A stretch of DNA of 64,000 nt from Ruminococcaceae bacterium D5 (GCA_900113995.1 FORK01000003.1:94981-158980), one strand, 5' to 3'; positions 43,707 to 52,613 are shown, counted from the stretch's first letter. Notes: generated by a model from the letters alone, not told the origin. Program-made: numbers and translations.

Positions 43707-45436
43707 ATGCAGTATTGGTTCTTGTAATCGGCTGCGCCATTCTGATTGCCGGCTACGTTTTTTACGGTAAGTGGCTGAGCGACCAGTGGGGCGTGGACGA
43801 GAAACGCGTTACCCCTGCCCACGAACTGGAGGACGGCATGGACTATGTCCCCGCCAAGGCTCCCGTTCTGATGGGACATCACTTTTCTTCGATCGCCGGC
43901 GCCGGCCCCATCAATGGCCCGATTCAGGCCGCCGTGTTCGGCTGGGTCCCTGTTATGCTGTGGGTCCTGATCGGCGGCATCTTCTTTGGTGCGGTGCACG
44001 ATTTCGGCTCGCTCTTTGCCTCGATCCGCCACAAAGGCCAGTCGATCGGCGAGGTGATTGCCGCCAATATCGGCGAGCGTGCGAAGAAGCTGTTCATCAT
44101 CTTCTCGTATCTGACCCTGATCCTGGTTGTCGCCGCTTTCGCTTCGATCGTAGCCAACACCTTCAACGGCTTCACTGCGGACGGCGCTCTCAATCACGAT
44201 AACGCCGCCGTTGCGATGATTTCGCTGCTGTTCATCGTCATGGCCATTGTTTTCGGCTTCTTCGTTTACCGCAAGGGCGCGCCTCTTTCGGTTGCGACGA
44301 TTGTCGGGGTGATCGCGCTGGTTGCCTGTCTTGCTATCGGACTGAATTTCCATCCGATTTACCTCAACGGCACCACCTGGATGTACATCATCGGCGTTTA
44401 TATCCTGATTGCCTCGATCGCTCCGGTGTGGATTCTGCTTCAGCCGCGTGACTACCTGTCCTCCTTCCTGCTCTACGGCATGATGATCGTGGCGGTTGTG
44501 GGTGTCCTCGGCGCCGGTGTGATGGGCCAGAATCTCAACATGGAGATTCCCGCTTTTACCGGCTTTACCGACGAGCTTTCCTCGCTGGGCACCATGTTCC
44601 CGGCCCTCTTCGTCACCATTGCCTGCGGCGCGATCTCGGGCTTCCATTCGCTGGTCGGCTCCGGCACTACCGCGAAGCAGCTGGATAACGAGAAGGACGC
44701 CCGCCCGATCGCTTACGGCGGCATGCTGATTGAATGTGCGCTTGCGCTGATCTCACTCTGCGCGGTCGGTTATATCTGGCAGGAATATGTCGGCGGTCTG
44801 CGCACCCCGACCACTGTTTTTGCGACCGGCCTTTCCCGGATGGTCGCCACCATCCCCGGCCTGGCCGCCTCTGAGTCGACCGTCAAGGCCCTGCTCATTC
44901 TGGCGGTTTCGGCCTTCTGCCTGACCTCACTGGATACTGCCACCCGTCTGGCACGTTATATGTTCCAGGAATTCTGGCTGAAGCCCGGCCAGACCTATAA
45001 GGATGTCACCGGCTTTAAAAAGACCCTCTGCAATCCCTTTGTTGCTACTCTGATCACTGTTGTTCTGGGCATCGGCCTTGGCCTCGGTGGCTATTCCAAG
45101 ATTTGGCCGCTGTTTGGCGCTGCCAACCAGCTGCTGGCTGCGCTGGCGCTGCTGGCTGTCGCGGCATGGCTGGGCAACATCGGCAAGAACAATAAGATGT
45201 TCCTCTTCCCGATGGGCTTCATGCTGGTTGTGACCCTCTGCTCTCTGGCACAGACCATTGTGGCCAAGGTTGGCGTGATCACCTCCGGCAACGCTGTTCT
45301 CAAGAGCGGCGGCGTGGATGTGGCTCCCTACATTCAGGCTGGACTGGGCGCTGTACTCTTTGTGCTGGCGCTTGTGCTGGCTGTCGAGGGCATCAACACT
45401 CTGAAGAATAAAAAGCCCTCCGAGACTGCGAAATAA
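43703..45436 (+). CDS. cstA: Carbon starvation protein CstA (peptide/pyruvate transporter)
   Basis: A 577-residue membrane protein with about sixteen hydrophobic helices. Family motifs are YVPAKAPVLMGHHFSSIAGAGPI, FGWVPVMLWVLIGGIFFGAVHDFGSLFASIRHKGQSIGEV and SGFHSLVGSGTTAKQL. CstA proteins are known as peptide or pyruvate importers in enterobacteria; the Clostridial substrate is not settled. It starts at an ATGA overlap with the preceding gene. In a glutamate-fermenting organism peptide uptake would be plausible. A strong terminator follows. Confidence 0.92.
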   Translation: MNAVLVLVIGCAILIAGYVFYGKWLSDQWGVDEKRVTPAHELEDGMDYVPAKAPVLMGHHFSSIAGAGPINGPIQAAVFGWVPVMLWVLIGGIFFGAVHDFGSLFASIRHKGQSIGEVIAANIGERAKKLFIIFSYLTLILVVAAFASIVANTFNGFTADGALNHDNAAVAMISLLFIVMAIVFGFFVYRKGAPLSVATIVGVIALVACLAIGLNFHPIYLNGTTWMYIIGVYILIASIAPVWILLQPRDYLSSFLLYGMMIVAVVGVLGAGVMGQNLNMEIPAFTGFTDELSSLGTMFPALFVTIACGAISGFHSLVGSGTTAKQLDNEKDARPIAYGGMLIECALALISLCAVGYIWQEYVGGLRTPTTVFATGLSRMVATIPGLAASESTVKALLILAVSAFCLTSLDTATRLARYMFQEFWLKPGQTYKDVTGFKKTLCNPFVATLITVVLGIGLGLGGYSKIWPLFGAANQLLAALALLAVAAWLGNIGKNNKMFLFPMGFMLVVTLCSLAQTIVAKVGVITSGNAVLKSGGVDVAPYIQAGLGAVLFVLALVLAVEGINTLKNKKPSETAK

Positions 45437-45451
45437 GCAGATTCGGCGATC

Positions 45452-45486
45452 AAAAACGGACGGTTCTTTCGAACCGTCCGTTTTTG
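45452..45486 (+). terminator. Terminator of cstA
   Basis: AAAAACGGACGGTTC pairs perfectly with GAACCGTCCGTTTTT around TTTC. Confidence 0.9.
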
Positions 45487-45965
45487 TTGTTAACGGAAAC
45501 CTCCGGCTCTGCCGGTGGAGGTACCCAGTAAAAAGCTTTCGCTATAAACATCAAGCGAAGCGGGATGCCGACAGCAGATTCCCAACGATAGAAAGTTGCC
45601 GTTAGAACGGCAGCCGCCTTTTTGCGGGCTGAAAACAAGCGTTGCAAGTGGAACAAGTTTATTCTGAGATGCTTGCCGGCGATGGGCCTTTATAGGCCAA
45701 CTCAAGTCATTGGCTCTGCCGGTGAAGGCAAAAACGCCCGCTTCAAGCATCAAGGAAAGCAGATCGCTTGTGACAATTTTTGGGGGCGCCATCCATGCGT
45801 CTGTCGCTGGGCGATCGCCTCATGCACCGCAGGCGGCTTTTGGGTGCCCGCATGCCCTCCCGCGTATTTTATCCGGGCAGCAAGCGGGATTAAGGTATTC
45901 TCCTCCGTTTGGGCACGCCGCTCACCGGACAGGTGTACGTGTTAGAGAAAGGAAACGAAACGGCG
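45486..45965 (+). repeat. Dispersed two-hairpin element, copy F (longest form)
   Basis: Begins directly after the cstA terminator. Hairpin 1 is CCTCCGGCTCTGCCGGTGGAGG (45500-45521), hairpin 2 CTTTCGCT...AAGCGAAG (45535-45560). It shares GCCGTTAGAACGGCAGCC with copy A, contains a second internal hairpin-1-like segment (TTGGCTCTGCCGGTGAAGG, 45710-45728), and near 45907-45960 repeats in diverged form the copy A block (TTTGGGCACGCCGCTCACCG versus CTCGGGCGCGCCGGGCACCG). No reading frame is credible. The region 45966-46173 shows nothing further. Confidence 0.6.
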
Positions 45966-46173
45966 GACAGACCTTCAATATAGGATTTCGCTCATCAAAA
46001 CACAAAAAATTTCGGTGTTTCTTCTGCCGTACCGCACCTTCCATCCGACTCGTGCAGGGGAAGCGTCATTACAAATTAAACATTCCTTTTTAGAATGTTC
46101 TGCTTGACCATCATCGGAAGACGAGCCATGATGAGAAAAAAGGTCGCCAAAGCGGCAGGGCGGAGGGAACGAT

Positions 46174-47149
46174 ATGAGAGAGGTCAACGTGATCCGCGCG
46201 GGAATTCCGGATTCTTTCCCGCAGGTCGATGAAAGCAGGGTGGATGCGCTGCCTGCCGGGGAGATCAAAAAGAGCAGCCGAAAAAGCATCGTACTGGATG
46301 ACGACCCCACAGGCGTACAAACAGTACATGATATATGTTTATACGGATTGGAGCATCGAGAGCATCCGCGAGGGCTTTGCGGAAGAGCAGCGGCTTTTCT
46401 ATCTGCTGACCAATTCGCGCGGCTTTACCGCGGAACAAACTACCGCCGCCCATCGGGAAATTGCCGCGGGAACTGCCGCGGTCTCCCGGAAAACGGGGAT
46501 CAGCTGCTTGATCATAAGCCGGGGAGATTCCACCTTACGGGGACGCTGTCCGCTGGAAACCGAACTTTTGAAAGCTGGAGCGGAAGCCGCCGGTCAGCGG
46601 ATCGACGGGGAAATTCTCTGCCCTTTCTTCCGGGAGGAGGGCCGGGCCGTTTTACCATCGGGGATATCCACTATGTCCGCGATGGGGACAGGCTGATTCC
46701 AGCAGGGCAGACCGAGTTTGCGAAGGACCGCACCTTTGGATACCGTTCCCACGATCTGAAGGACTATGTGGAGGAAAAAACCGCGGCGCCTATCTCGCCG
46801 GGCACGGCGTTTCAATCTCCATCGAGGAGCTGAGGAAGCTTGATTTGGACGGGATTGAGAGAAAACTGCTGGGGGTTTGCGGCTTTGGTAAAGTGGTTGT
46901 CAACGCGGTTGCCGACGTGGATGTTAAAATTTTCAGCGCCAAGGGGGGAATCACTTTCAGCGGTATCGGCACCAAGGCGCTGAAGGTGCGGCGGGCGCTG
47001 GTGATGGGCCAGATCCGTCCCGGCATTCCGGTATGGCAGACCGGGGCGGAAAGCAGGTTTCCGGGCATTTCCTATGTGATCTTTCCGGATAATGTCGGGG
47101 AGGATACATCCTGCGCGAGGCGGCCGAGATTCTGATGGAATTCCGGTGA
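46174..47149 (+). pseudogene. Decayed four-carbon acid sugar kinase (DUF1537/YgbK family)
   Basis: The 5' end reads IVLDDDPTGVQTVHDI, the hallmark of DUF1537 kinases that phosphorylate four-carbon sugar acids. The rest is spread over all three frames: after about 46335 it continues as YTDWSIESIREGFAEEQRLF in another frame, returns near 46645 (GDIHYVRDGDRLIPAGQTEF), shifts again near 46785 (GHGVSISIEELRKLDLDGIE) and once more near 47098 (LREAAEILMEFR, stop 47149). At least four frameshifts are needed, and a middle part of about 100-150 residues seems deleted near 46932. A normal start with a GGAGGGAACG site remains. The gene is clearly dead. Confidence 0.85.
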
Positions 47150-47151
47150 AA

Positions 47152-47190
47152 CGAAAAGGAAACGGCTTGACAAAAGCCGTTTCCTTTTCG
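47152..47190 (+). terminator. Terminator of the decayed kinase gene
   Basis: CGAAAAGGAAACGGCTT pairs perfectly with AAGCCGTTTCCTTTTCG, a 17-base stem. It has outlived the gene it follows and is not followed by a dispersed element. Confidence 0.8.
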
Positions 47191-47295
47191 TTTCAGGAGA
47201 AATCAGGCGCGCATGGGGCATACTTGCAGCTGTACCCTGATGAACTTTCTCAAGGCACAATATGCAAAATACGCGTAGTGAAAGGAATGGATTCT

Positions 47296-47625
47296 ATGGA
47301 GATGATCACCGTCACACAGGAAAATTTTGAAAAGCAGGTGCTGCATTCCGGGCGTCCGGTTATGGTTGATTTCTGGGCGCCCTGGTGTGTTTATTGCCGG
47401 AGAATCGCCCCCGCAGTCGGACAGCTTGCGGATGAGCAGGGGGAACGGCTCGGGGTCGGCAAAATCAACATCGATGAACAGCCGGCTCTGGCCGGACAGT
47501 TTCAGGTGGAAACGATTCCCACTCTGATGCTTTTCCGCGAAGGGAAAGCAATCGGACAACCATTGATCGCCCCCTCCTCGAAAGCGCAGATCAGCAGCTG
47601 GCTTCAGGAAAACGGCGCGCTTTAG
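47296..47625 (+). CDS. trxA: Thioredoxin with atypical WCVYC active site
   Basis: A 109-residue thioredoxin-fold protein. The active site is WAPWCVYCRR (C31 and C34) instead of the usual WCGPC; the cis-proline is in VETIPTLMLF. The Val-Tyr dipeptide should alter redox potential and partner choice. GAAAGGA precedes ATG 47296; an in-frame ATG nine bases earlier overlaps that site. Thioredoxin reductase follows after 19 bases, so the pair forms one redox system in the cytoplasm. Confidence 0.92.
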   Translation: MEMITVTQENFEKQVLHSGRPVMVDFWAPWCVYCRRIAPAVGQLADEQGERLGVGKINIDEQPALAGQFQVETIPTLMLFREGKAIGQPLIAPSSKAQISSWLQENGAL

Positions 47626-47644
47626 GACGGGGGGAAAAAACAGC

Positions 47645-48580
47645 ATGGCGGATTCCATTTATGATGTGATTATCATCGGCGGCGGTCCGGGCGGCTACAC
47701 TGCGGCGCTCTACTGCGTGCGGAGCGGGCTCTCGGCGCTGGTCATCGAAAAGCTCTCAGCGGGCGGGCAGATGGCCGAAACGGAGCAGGTGGACAACTAT
47801 CCGGGCGCCGGAGAGGGAGTCGGCGGTTTCGAGCTGGCTGAACGGATGCGCGAGGGCGCGGAGCACTTTGGGGCGCAGACCCTCTATGCACAGGCGCAGA
47901 AAGCCGACCTGCGGGCCAATCCAAAGCGGATCACGACCGATCAGGGGGAACGGCTGGGCCGAAGCGTTGTTCTTGCGATGGGGGCCTACCCGCGTATGCT
48001 TGGTCTTGATGGGGAGCAGGAGCTGCGCGGCAAGGGCATCGCCTACTGTGCGGCCTGCGACGGGATGGCCTACCGCGGAAAGACGGTGGCGGTTGCAGGC
48101 GGCGGAAACAGCGCCGTTGCGGACGCCCTGATGCTTGCCAAGCTCTGCGCGAAGGTCTATCTGATCCACCGGCGGGACACGCTGACCGCTTCGAAGATTT
48201 ATCTCAAGGCCCTGCAGGAGAATGATGTTGAAATCCTCTGGAACAGCCGCATCACGAGGCTTCTCCATGACGGACGGCTGACTGGTGTGGAGCTTGCCGA
48301 GGTTGATACAGACCGGCGGCGCGAGCTGGCCTGCGACGGGCTTTTTGTGGCGATCGGCCGGATTCCGGATACTGGGCTTGCCGCCGGCCAGGCGGAGATC
48401 GACTCATCCGGCTACCTTGTGGCGGATGAGACAACACGCACCAGTATTCCCGGCGTTTTCGCGGTGGGGGACCTGCGCACCAAGCCGATGCGGCAGATCG
48501 TGACCGCCGCCGCCGATGGGGCGGTTGCCTCGCGGTTCGTCGAGGAATATCTGGTGGAGCTGTTCAGCGGTCAACCTTGA
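47645..48580 (+). CDS. trxB: Thioredoxin reductase
   Basis: A 311-residue flavoprotein. The FAD motif [18 protein letters not shown] is at the N terminus, the redox-active disulfide in [14 protein letters not shown] near residue 135-140, the nucleotide motif [18 protein letters not shown] follows, and [24 protein letters not shown] is the C-terminal FAD motif. It should reduce the adjacent atypical thioredoxin. The nucleotide motif is followed by [11 protein letters not shown], with the HRR pattern usual in NADPH-dependent enzymes. Start ATG with a GGGGGA site. The 3' end overlaps the convergent pentapeptide gene by 17 bases. Confidence 0.93.
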   Translation: MADSIYDVIIIGGGPGGYTAALYCVRSGLSALVIEKLSAGGQMAETEQVDNYPGAGEGVGGFELAERMREGAEHFGAQTLYAQAQKADLRANPKRITTDQGERLGRSVVLAMGAYPRMLGLDGEQELRGKGIAYCAACDGMAYRGKTVAVAGGGNSAVADALMLAKLCAKVYLIHRRDTLTASKIYLKALQENDVEILWNSRITRLLHDGRLTGVELAEVDTDRRRELACDGLFVAIGRIPDTGLAAGQAEIDSSGYLVADETTRTSIPGVFAVGDLRTKPMRQIVTAAADGAVASRFVEEYLVELFSGQP

Positions 48581-49217
48581 CCCCGAACAGCTCGATCAGA
48601 TCGGCGGCTTGGAGCAGACTGATTTTTGCACCCCGAAGCTCGGAGGGCGGAGACGAGAGGATGGGGGCGAGCAGCTCGTTTTGAGTAAAATCCATCCCCG
48701 AAAGCGGCGTTTTAAAAAAGTTTGTCCGAAGAAAGCGGCAGCCGTCCGCCGAAAGATTCTTCCAGCGGACTTCGCTGAACGACGCTTCGGTAAAATCACA
48801 GTTATGAAGCAGAAGCTCCTGAAGCTTGGCTCTGTCAAAGGAAGCGTAGCGCAGATTGGAATTTTCCATCGTAATCTGCCGAAGCACCGCGCCGTCCAGT
48901 TCCGCCCCCAGCCACTTGCAGCCGAAGAAGCGGCAGCGGGAAAAATACGCGTCGGGCAGGCGGCAGTTGGAAAAGTTGCAGTCTGTAAATGCAACATCCG
49001 CAAAGCCTGCTCCGCTGAGGTCGCAGCCGGAAAAGGTGCAGCCTTCCAAAATGCAGCGTCGAATCTCCAGCTTCGGCATGGATTCTCCCTCGGCGGCGCA
49101 GTCCCGCAGCAGGATTTCCTCGACGGGACGCTCCTCCTCAATGCATCGCCGCGCGAGCGGCAAAAAATCCTCTGCGGCCTGCGGCTGCGCAGGGAGCTGG
49201 GGCGGCTGGATTTTCAT
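48564..49217 (-). CDS. Pentapeptide-repeat protein
   Basis: A 217-residue protein with a run of pentapeptide repeats from about residue 48 to 175 ([40 protein letters not shown]). Such repeats build a right-handed quadrilateral beta-helix. The N-terminal 45 residues and the C-terminal tail are not repeated. Many pentapeptide proteins have no known function; some bind DNA gyrase, but nothing here points to that. ATG 49217 has an AAAGGAA site; the longer frame is unlikely. It ends within the 3' end of trxB on the opposite strand. Confidence 0.85.
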   Translation of the reverse strand: MKIQPPQLPAQPQAAEDFLPLARRCIEEERPVEEILLRDCAAEGESMPKLEIRRCILEGCTFSGCDLSGAGFADVAFTDCNFSNCRLPDAYFSRCRFFGCKWLGAELDGAVLRQITMENSNLRYASFDRAKLQELLLHNCDFTEASFSEVRWKNLSADGCRFLRTNFFKTPLSGMDFTQNELLAPILSSPPSELRGAKISLLQAADLIELFGVKVDR

Positions 49218-49397
49218 GGCCGGGTCGTTCCTTTCTGATGAGATTGCTCCTACCGTACCACAAGAAGGCCAAAATGTCGAGAACAGGCCGGTGATTTTAT
49301 CGAAAAGGGAGAATATGATTCCGCCGGTGAGATTCGGTTTCCTTTCCTGCTGCGGGCGTGTTATGATGATAAAAAGGGACGAAGGGAGAGGAAGAGA

Positions 49398-49637
49398 GTG
49401 AAAAAGTTGATCGAAATTGGGAACGGGTATGTAAAGCAGGCCGACTGGACCGATTTTGCGCTGGTCAAGCTTTGCCTCTGCGCGATGGGGATTATGATAG
49501 GCTGCGCGGTTCCTGCGAGAAAGAGGCAATGCATTGCGGCAGGGGCCTTGGCGGTCTTTTTTGCGACCTATCTTCCGCTGCTTTTCCGGCTGTCCAAAGT
49601 CCTCTTGAGGAGGGACGGGGAATCACCTCCGGCTTGA
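49398..49637 (+). CDS. Small two-helix membrane protein
   Basis: A 79-residue protein with two hydrophobic stretches (about residues 22-42 and 47-66) and a polar N terminus ([26 protein letters not shown]). Short proteins of this kind occur in many Firmicutes and are sometimes labelled phosphate ABC permease without evidence. The start is GTG 49398, following GGGAGAGGAAGAG. No function can be assigned. Confidence 0.7.
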   Translation: MKKLIEIGNGYVKQADWTDFALVKLCLCAMGIMIGCAVPARKRQCIAAGALAVFFATYLPLLFRLSKVLLRRDGESPPA

Positions 49638-49762
49638 TGCCGGTTCCTCCGCAGCGCCGCAGGAAGGGCTGTCCGCGGAAAATTCCCGGGGCAAAATTTT
49701 GCAGGTGTGACAGCCCTGAAAGGGTCGGCGCCGCTTGTGCAGTACCGCCTGCTGCTGTTGTG
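49638..49762. other. Intergenic spacer
   Basis: No gene. It contains a short inverted pair CCTCCGGCTTGATGCCGG (49627-49644) that recalls hairpin 1 of the dispersed element. Confidence 0.3.
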
Positions 49763-49943
49763 TCCCTCCGCGGGAGCGGGAGCAGGGCAGAGGTGACCGC
49801 TGGCGGCTCCATAATGATGTTACCCCCAACCACGAGAGCGGGGCGGGTGTGGCCGCTGGCATCTCCATCATGCTGTCATGCCCGTCCGAGAGAGCGGGAG
49901 CGGGGCAGGGGCGACCGTCGACATCTCCATAATGCTGTCGAAC
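49763..49943. repeat. Imperfect tandem repeat of about 55-63 bases, three units
   Basis: Three successive units end in ATAATGATGTTACC, ATCATGCTGTCATG and ATAATGCTGTCGAA (ends at about 49824, 49880 and 49942), each preceded by GAGAGCGGG-type and GACCG(C/T)-CATCTCC-type sequence. A partial fourth unit may follow. Non-coding; mechanism unknown. Confidence 0.6.
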
Positions 49944-50129
49944 CCGTTCGTGAGCGGCGGTATGACGCGCGGCCGATCAGGACAAAACAAAACCTCCGGC
50001 TGAGCCGAAGGCTTGAATGGGTCCTGCAAGGCTCCTCCAGAGACGCTGAAAATTCAGCCCCCTGCATACGCTTTCCCAAGGCCGGGAGACGGATATTTCA
50101 TTCTTTCGCAGAAGTCTTTTTCTGCGGGA

Positions 50130-50231
50130 AGATTGCTGCTCATTTCTCTCTTTGCACGATGCTTGAAATAAAGGTTTTTCTTCTTTCCAACAGAAGAGCC
50201 GGAAGTTTTCATTTCTCCCGGAAGCCGAGAA
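50130..50231 (-). repeat. Dispersed two-hairpin element, copy G (degenerate, reverse strand)
   Basis: On the minus strand it follows the tRNA terminator: AAAACTTCCGGCTCTTCTG (hairpin 1, damaged), then AAAAACCTTTATTTCAAGCA and TCGTGCAAAGAG. The spacing and the CAAGCATCG core agree with other copies, but both hairpins are decayed. Downstream at 50040-50060 lies another repeat segment (AGAGACGCTGAAAATTCAG). Confidence 0.45.
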
Positions 50232-50269
50232 AAACGCGTGTGTAAACGACAACGTTTACACACGCGTTT
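50232..50269 (-). terminator. Terminator of the tRNA operon
   Basis: AAACGCGTGTGTAAAC pairs perfectly with GTTTACACACGCGTTT, followed on the minus strand by T residues. Confidence 0.9.
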
Positions 50270-50271
50270 CG

Positions 50272-50346
50272 TGGTGACCCGTATGGGAATCGAACCCATG
50301 TTACCGCCGTGAAAGGGCGGTGTCTTAACCTCTTGACCAACGGGCC
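50272..50346 (-). tRNA. tRNA-Glu (anticodon UUC)
   Basis: Read on the minus strand: acceptor stem GGCCCGT/ACGGGTC, D-loop with GGTTAAGAC, anticodon stem CCGCC/GGCGG with loop CTTTCAC (anticodon TTC), T-arm ATGGGTTCGAATCCCAT and an encoded CCA end. Confidence 0.95.
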
Positions 50347-50353
50347 GAATACT

Positions 50354-50382
50354 GGAAAAGCCCTTTACAAAAGGGCTTTTCC
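50354..50382 (-). terminator. Hairpin between the two tRNA genes
   Basis: GGAAAAGCCCTTT pairs with AAAGGGCTTTTCC. It may be a partial terminator or processing signal between the tRNAs. Confidence 0.55.
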
Positions 50383-50386
50383 ACTT

Positions 50387-50463
50387 TGGTAGCGGCTATA
50401 GGATTCGAACCTACGACACTTCGGGTATGAACCGAATGCTCTAGCCAACTGAGCTAAGCCGCC
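50387..50463 (-). tRNA. tRNA-Met (anticodon CAU)
   Basis: Read on the minus strand: acceptor GGCGGCT/AGCCGCT, D-arm TAGCTCAGTTGGCTAGAGCA, anticodon stem TTCGG/CCGAA with loop TTCATAC (anticodon CAT), T-arm GTAGGTTCGAATCCTAT and an encoded CCA. Elongator methionine is most likely; a lysidine-modified tRNA-Ile cannot be fully excluded. Confidence 0.9.
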
Positions 50464-50591
50464 ACATGCAGCGTCACTTATTATAGCAGAGCAAGTCCGA
50501 TCTGTCAACCAAAAAACGTTTTGTTCGAAGAAAATTTTTCAGGTAATAGGGAAAGAAAGCGCACAAAGGAGAAAAGGTGGAGGTGCTTCAT

Positions 50592-51137
50592 TCAGGCCGG
50601 CTCGGCGGCAAGAATCTCAACCGGGTCCTGCACCGCCCGCTCTCCGGGATGAACGGTCAGGAAACGGGCGTCCCAGCAGCCGTTCAGATAGTCGCGCAGC
50701 AGAGAGAGGTCCGCGGCGTATTCGCGCCCCTCCTGCGCCGGAACAAGGCCGGTGAAAAGGGTGTCGATCACAGTGCAGGGTGTGCCGTGCGCGGCAGACA
50801 TCGCGGAGCACTCCCCTTCGAGCTGCCAGCGGGGTTCGTCATCATTTTCCGAGAAAGCGCGGTGATAACGGTCGAGGCTTCCCAGCAGCAGGTGGGCGCA
50901 GTTGTGGGCACGGGGAATGACCAGTGGAATGCCGGCGGCGGACAGCCCTTCCGACAGGCGGCTTCCCACACAGGGAAGTATGTAGTCATAGCCCTGTGTT
51001 CCCTCAATCCGGTCCTGAAGAAGCGCGGCGCCGGACGGGGCAGGCAGAATTTCCACATCGATCTCATGCGGGGAAAAGGAAGCAAGCAGGAAAAGTTCAC
51101 GGCGAAGGGCGGGACATCCGAACAGCTTGAGTTTCAT
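50592..51137 (-). CDS. DUF1638-family protein
   Basis: A 181-residue protein with the DUF1638 pattern: LKLFGCPALRREL at the N terminus, a central GYDYILPCVGSRLSEGLSAAGIPLVIPRAHNCAHLLLGSLDRYHRAF and a C-terminal LLRDYLNGCWDARFLTVHPGERAV. Conserved cysteine and histidine residues hint at metal or corrinoid binding; in other genomes I recall the family near corrinoid methyltransferase genes, but none is here. The start ATG 51137 has AAAGGAG. It is divergent from hflX. Function unknown. Confidence 0.8.
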   Translation of the reverse strand: MKLKLFGCPALRRELFLLASFSPHEIDVEILPAPSGAALLQDRIEGTQGYDYILPCVGSRLSEGLSAAGIPLVIPRAHNCAHLLLGSLDRYHRAFSENDDEPRWQLEGECSAMSAAHGTPCTVIDTLFTGLVPAQEGREYAADLSLLRDYLNGCWDARFLTVHPGERAVQDPVEILAAEPA

Positions 51138-51347
51138 GGCGATACTCCTTTGGAAAGAGCACAGGGCTCTTGTTGTTTTCGATGAGAAAAGTGTATAATA
51201 AAGAAACCCCCGAAATCAATGGAATCTTCCTCCATAAAGGCCCTGAAGGGGCCTTTGGCGGAGATTCCCACCCCGCCGTGGAAAGGACGGGCAGCAGTTT
51301 TGGCAGCCGTCTTCCAAACGGCGAAATTGTGCAGCAAAGGAGAACCT

Positions 51348-52613
51348 ATGACAGGACAATTACAGCAGAATCATGATCCGTCGGCGCGGGTCCGCGCGCT
51401 GCTGATCGCCGTTGATACCGGCGAATACGACGCGGAAACCTCCCTCGGCGAGCTTTCGGAGCTGGCGGATACCGCCGGCGCCGAGGTCGCCGCGACGATG
51501 ATTCAGCGGCGGGATACCCCTGACCCGGCGACCTGCATCGGCGCGGGACGCCTGGCCGAAGCCGAACTGACCTGCAAAAACCTTGGAATCGAGCTGGTCA
51601 TCTTCGACGTTGAGCTGACCGGCAGTCAGACCGCCAATATCGAAGAGACGCTTGGCGTGCGGGTGATCGACCGGACCACCCTCATCCTTGACATCTTTGC
51701 CCAGCGCGCCCGTTCGGCCGAGGGACGTCTGCAGGTGGAGCTGGCGCAGCAGAAATACCGGCTTCCCCGGCTGACCGGAAAGGGCACCGCCCTCTCGCGG
51801 CTCGGCGGAGGAATCGGTACCCGCGGCCCGGGCGAAAGCAAGCTGGAAACCGACCGGCGGCACATCCGCCGCAGAATCAACGCTCTGGAGCAGCAGCTTG
51901 CCGACCTCACGCGCCGCCGCGAGCTGATGCGCAGCCGCCGCCGCAAGGACCAGCTCACCTGTGTGGCGATTGTGGGCTACACCAATGTGGGAAAGTCTAC
52001 TCTTTTAAACGCGCTGACCGACGCGGGGGTTCTGGCGGAGAATATGCTTTTCGCCACCCTCGATCCGACCGCCCGCGCCCTGAAGCTGCCCGACGGGAGG
52101 CAGGTGATGCTGATCGATACCGTCGGGCTGGTGCGCAGGCTGCCCCACCTTCTGGTTGAGGCGTTCCGTTCCACCCTTGAGGAAGCGGCGAATGCCGATC
52201 TCATCCTCAACGTCTGTGACATTTCGGCTCCCGACGCAGCTGAACAGATTGCCGTCTCGACCGGACTTTTGCGGGAGATCGGCGCACAGACGGTTCCGGT
52301 GCTCAATGTTTTGAACAAATGCGACCGTCTCTCCGCCATGCCGGAGACGATCGGGCGGGAGAACTGCCTTGTCTCGGCTAAGACCGGCATGGGGCTGGAT
52401 CTGCTTCTCGAGCGGATCGCCGCAGCCCTTGCACCGACCCATACCCGAATGAAGGTGCTGATCCCCTATGACCAGGGGGCGGTCGCCGGGGAGATCCGCT
52501 CGCGCGGGACGGTCTATGCCGAGGAGTTTCTGCCCGAAGGAGTGCTGCTCGACGCGATGATCGACCGGAGAATCCTCGCACAATGCGGGAAATTTCTCTA
52601 TCAGGGGAAGTGA
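51348..52613 (+). CDS. hflX: Ribosome-associated GTPase HflX
   Basis: A 421-residue GTPase that splits stalled or stressed 70S ribosomes. The N-terminal HflX domain (TMIQRRDTPDPATCIGAGRLAE, DVELTGSQTANIEE) and helical linker (LPRLTGKGTALSRLGGGIGTRGPGESKLETDRR) precede the G domain with GYTNVGKSTLLNALT near residue 215, DTVGLVRRLPHLLVEAF and NKCD. The start ATG 51348 has AAAGGAG; the upstream frame is unlikely to be coding. A TATAAT box at 51194-51199 may belong to its promoter. Confidence 0.95.
   Translation: MTGQLQQNHDPSARVRALLIAVDTGEYDAETSLGELSELADTAGAEVAATMIQRRDTPDPATCIGAGRLAEAELTCKNLGIELVIFDVELTGSQTANIEETLGVRVIDRTTLILDIFAQRARSAEGRLQVELAQQKYRLPRLTGKGTALSRLGGGIGTRGPGESKLETDRRHIRRRINALEQQLADLTRRRELMRSRRRKDQLTCVAIVGYTNVGKSTLLNALTDAGVLAENMLFATLDPTARALKLPDGRQVMLIDTVGLVRRLPHLLVEAFRSTLEEAANADLILNVCDISAPDAAEQIAVSTGLLREIGAQTVPVLNVLNKCDRLSAMPETIGRENCLVSAKTGMGLDLLLERIAAALAPTHTRMKVLIPYDQGAVAGEIRSRGTVYAEEFLPEGVLLDAMIDRRILAQCGKFLYQGK

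Noticed and set aside
49398..49637. Phosphate ABC transporter permease
   Set aside because: Such short proteins carry this label in databases, but two helices and no ABC partner do not support it; listed only as a small membrane protein.
49763..49943. Possible CRISPR array
   Set aside because: The units are imperfect, differ in length and have no conserved 24-37 base repeat with unique spacers; no cas genes are present.
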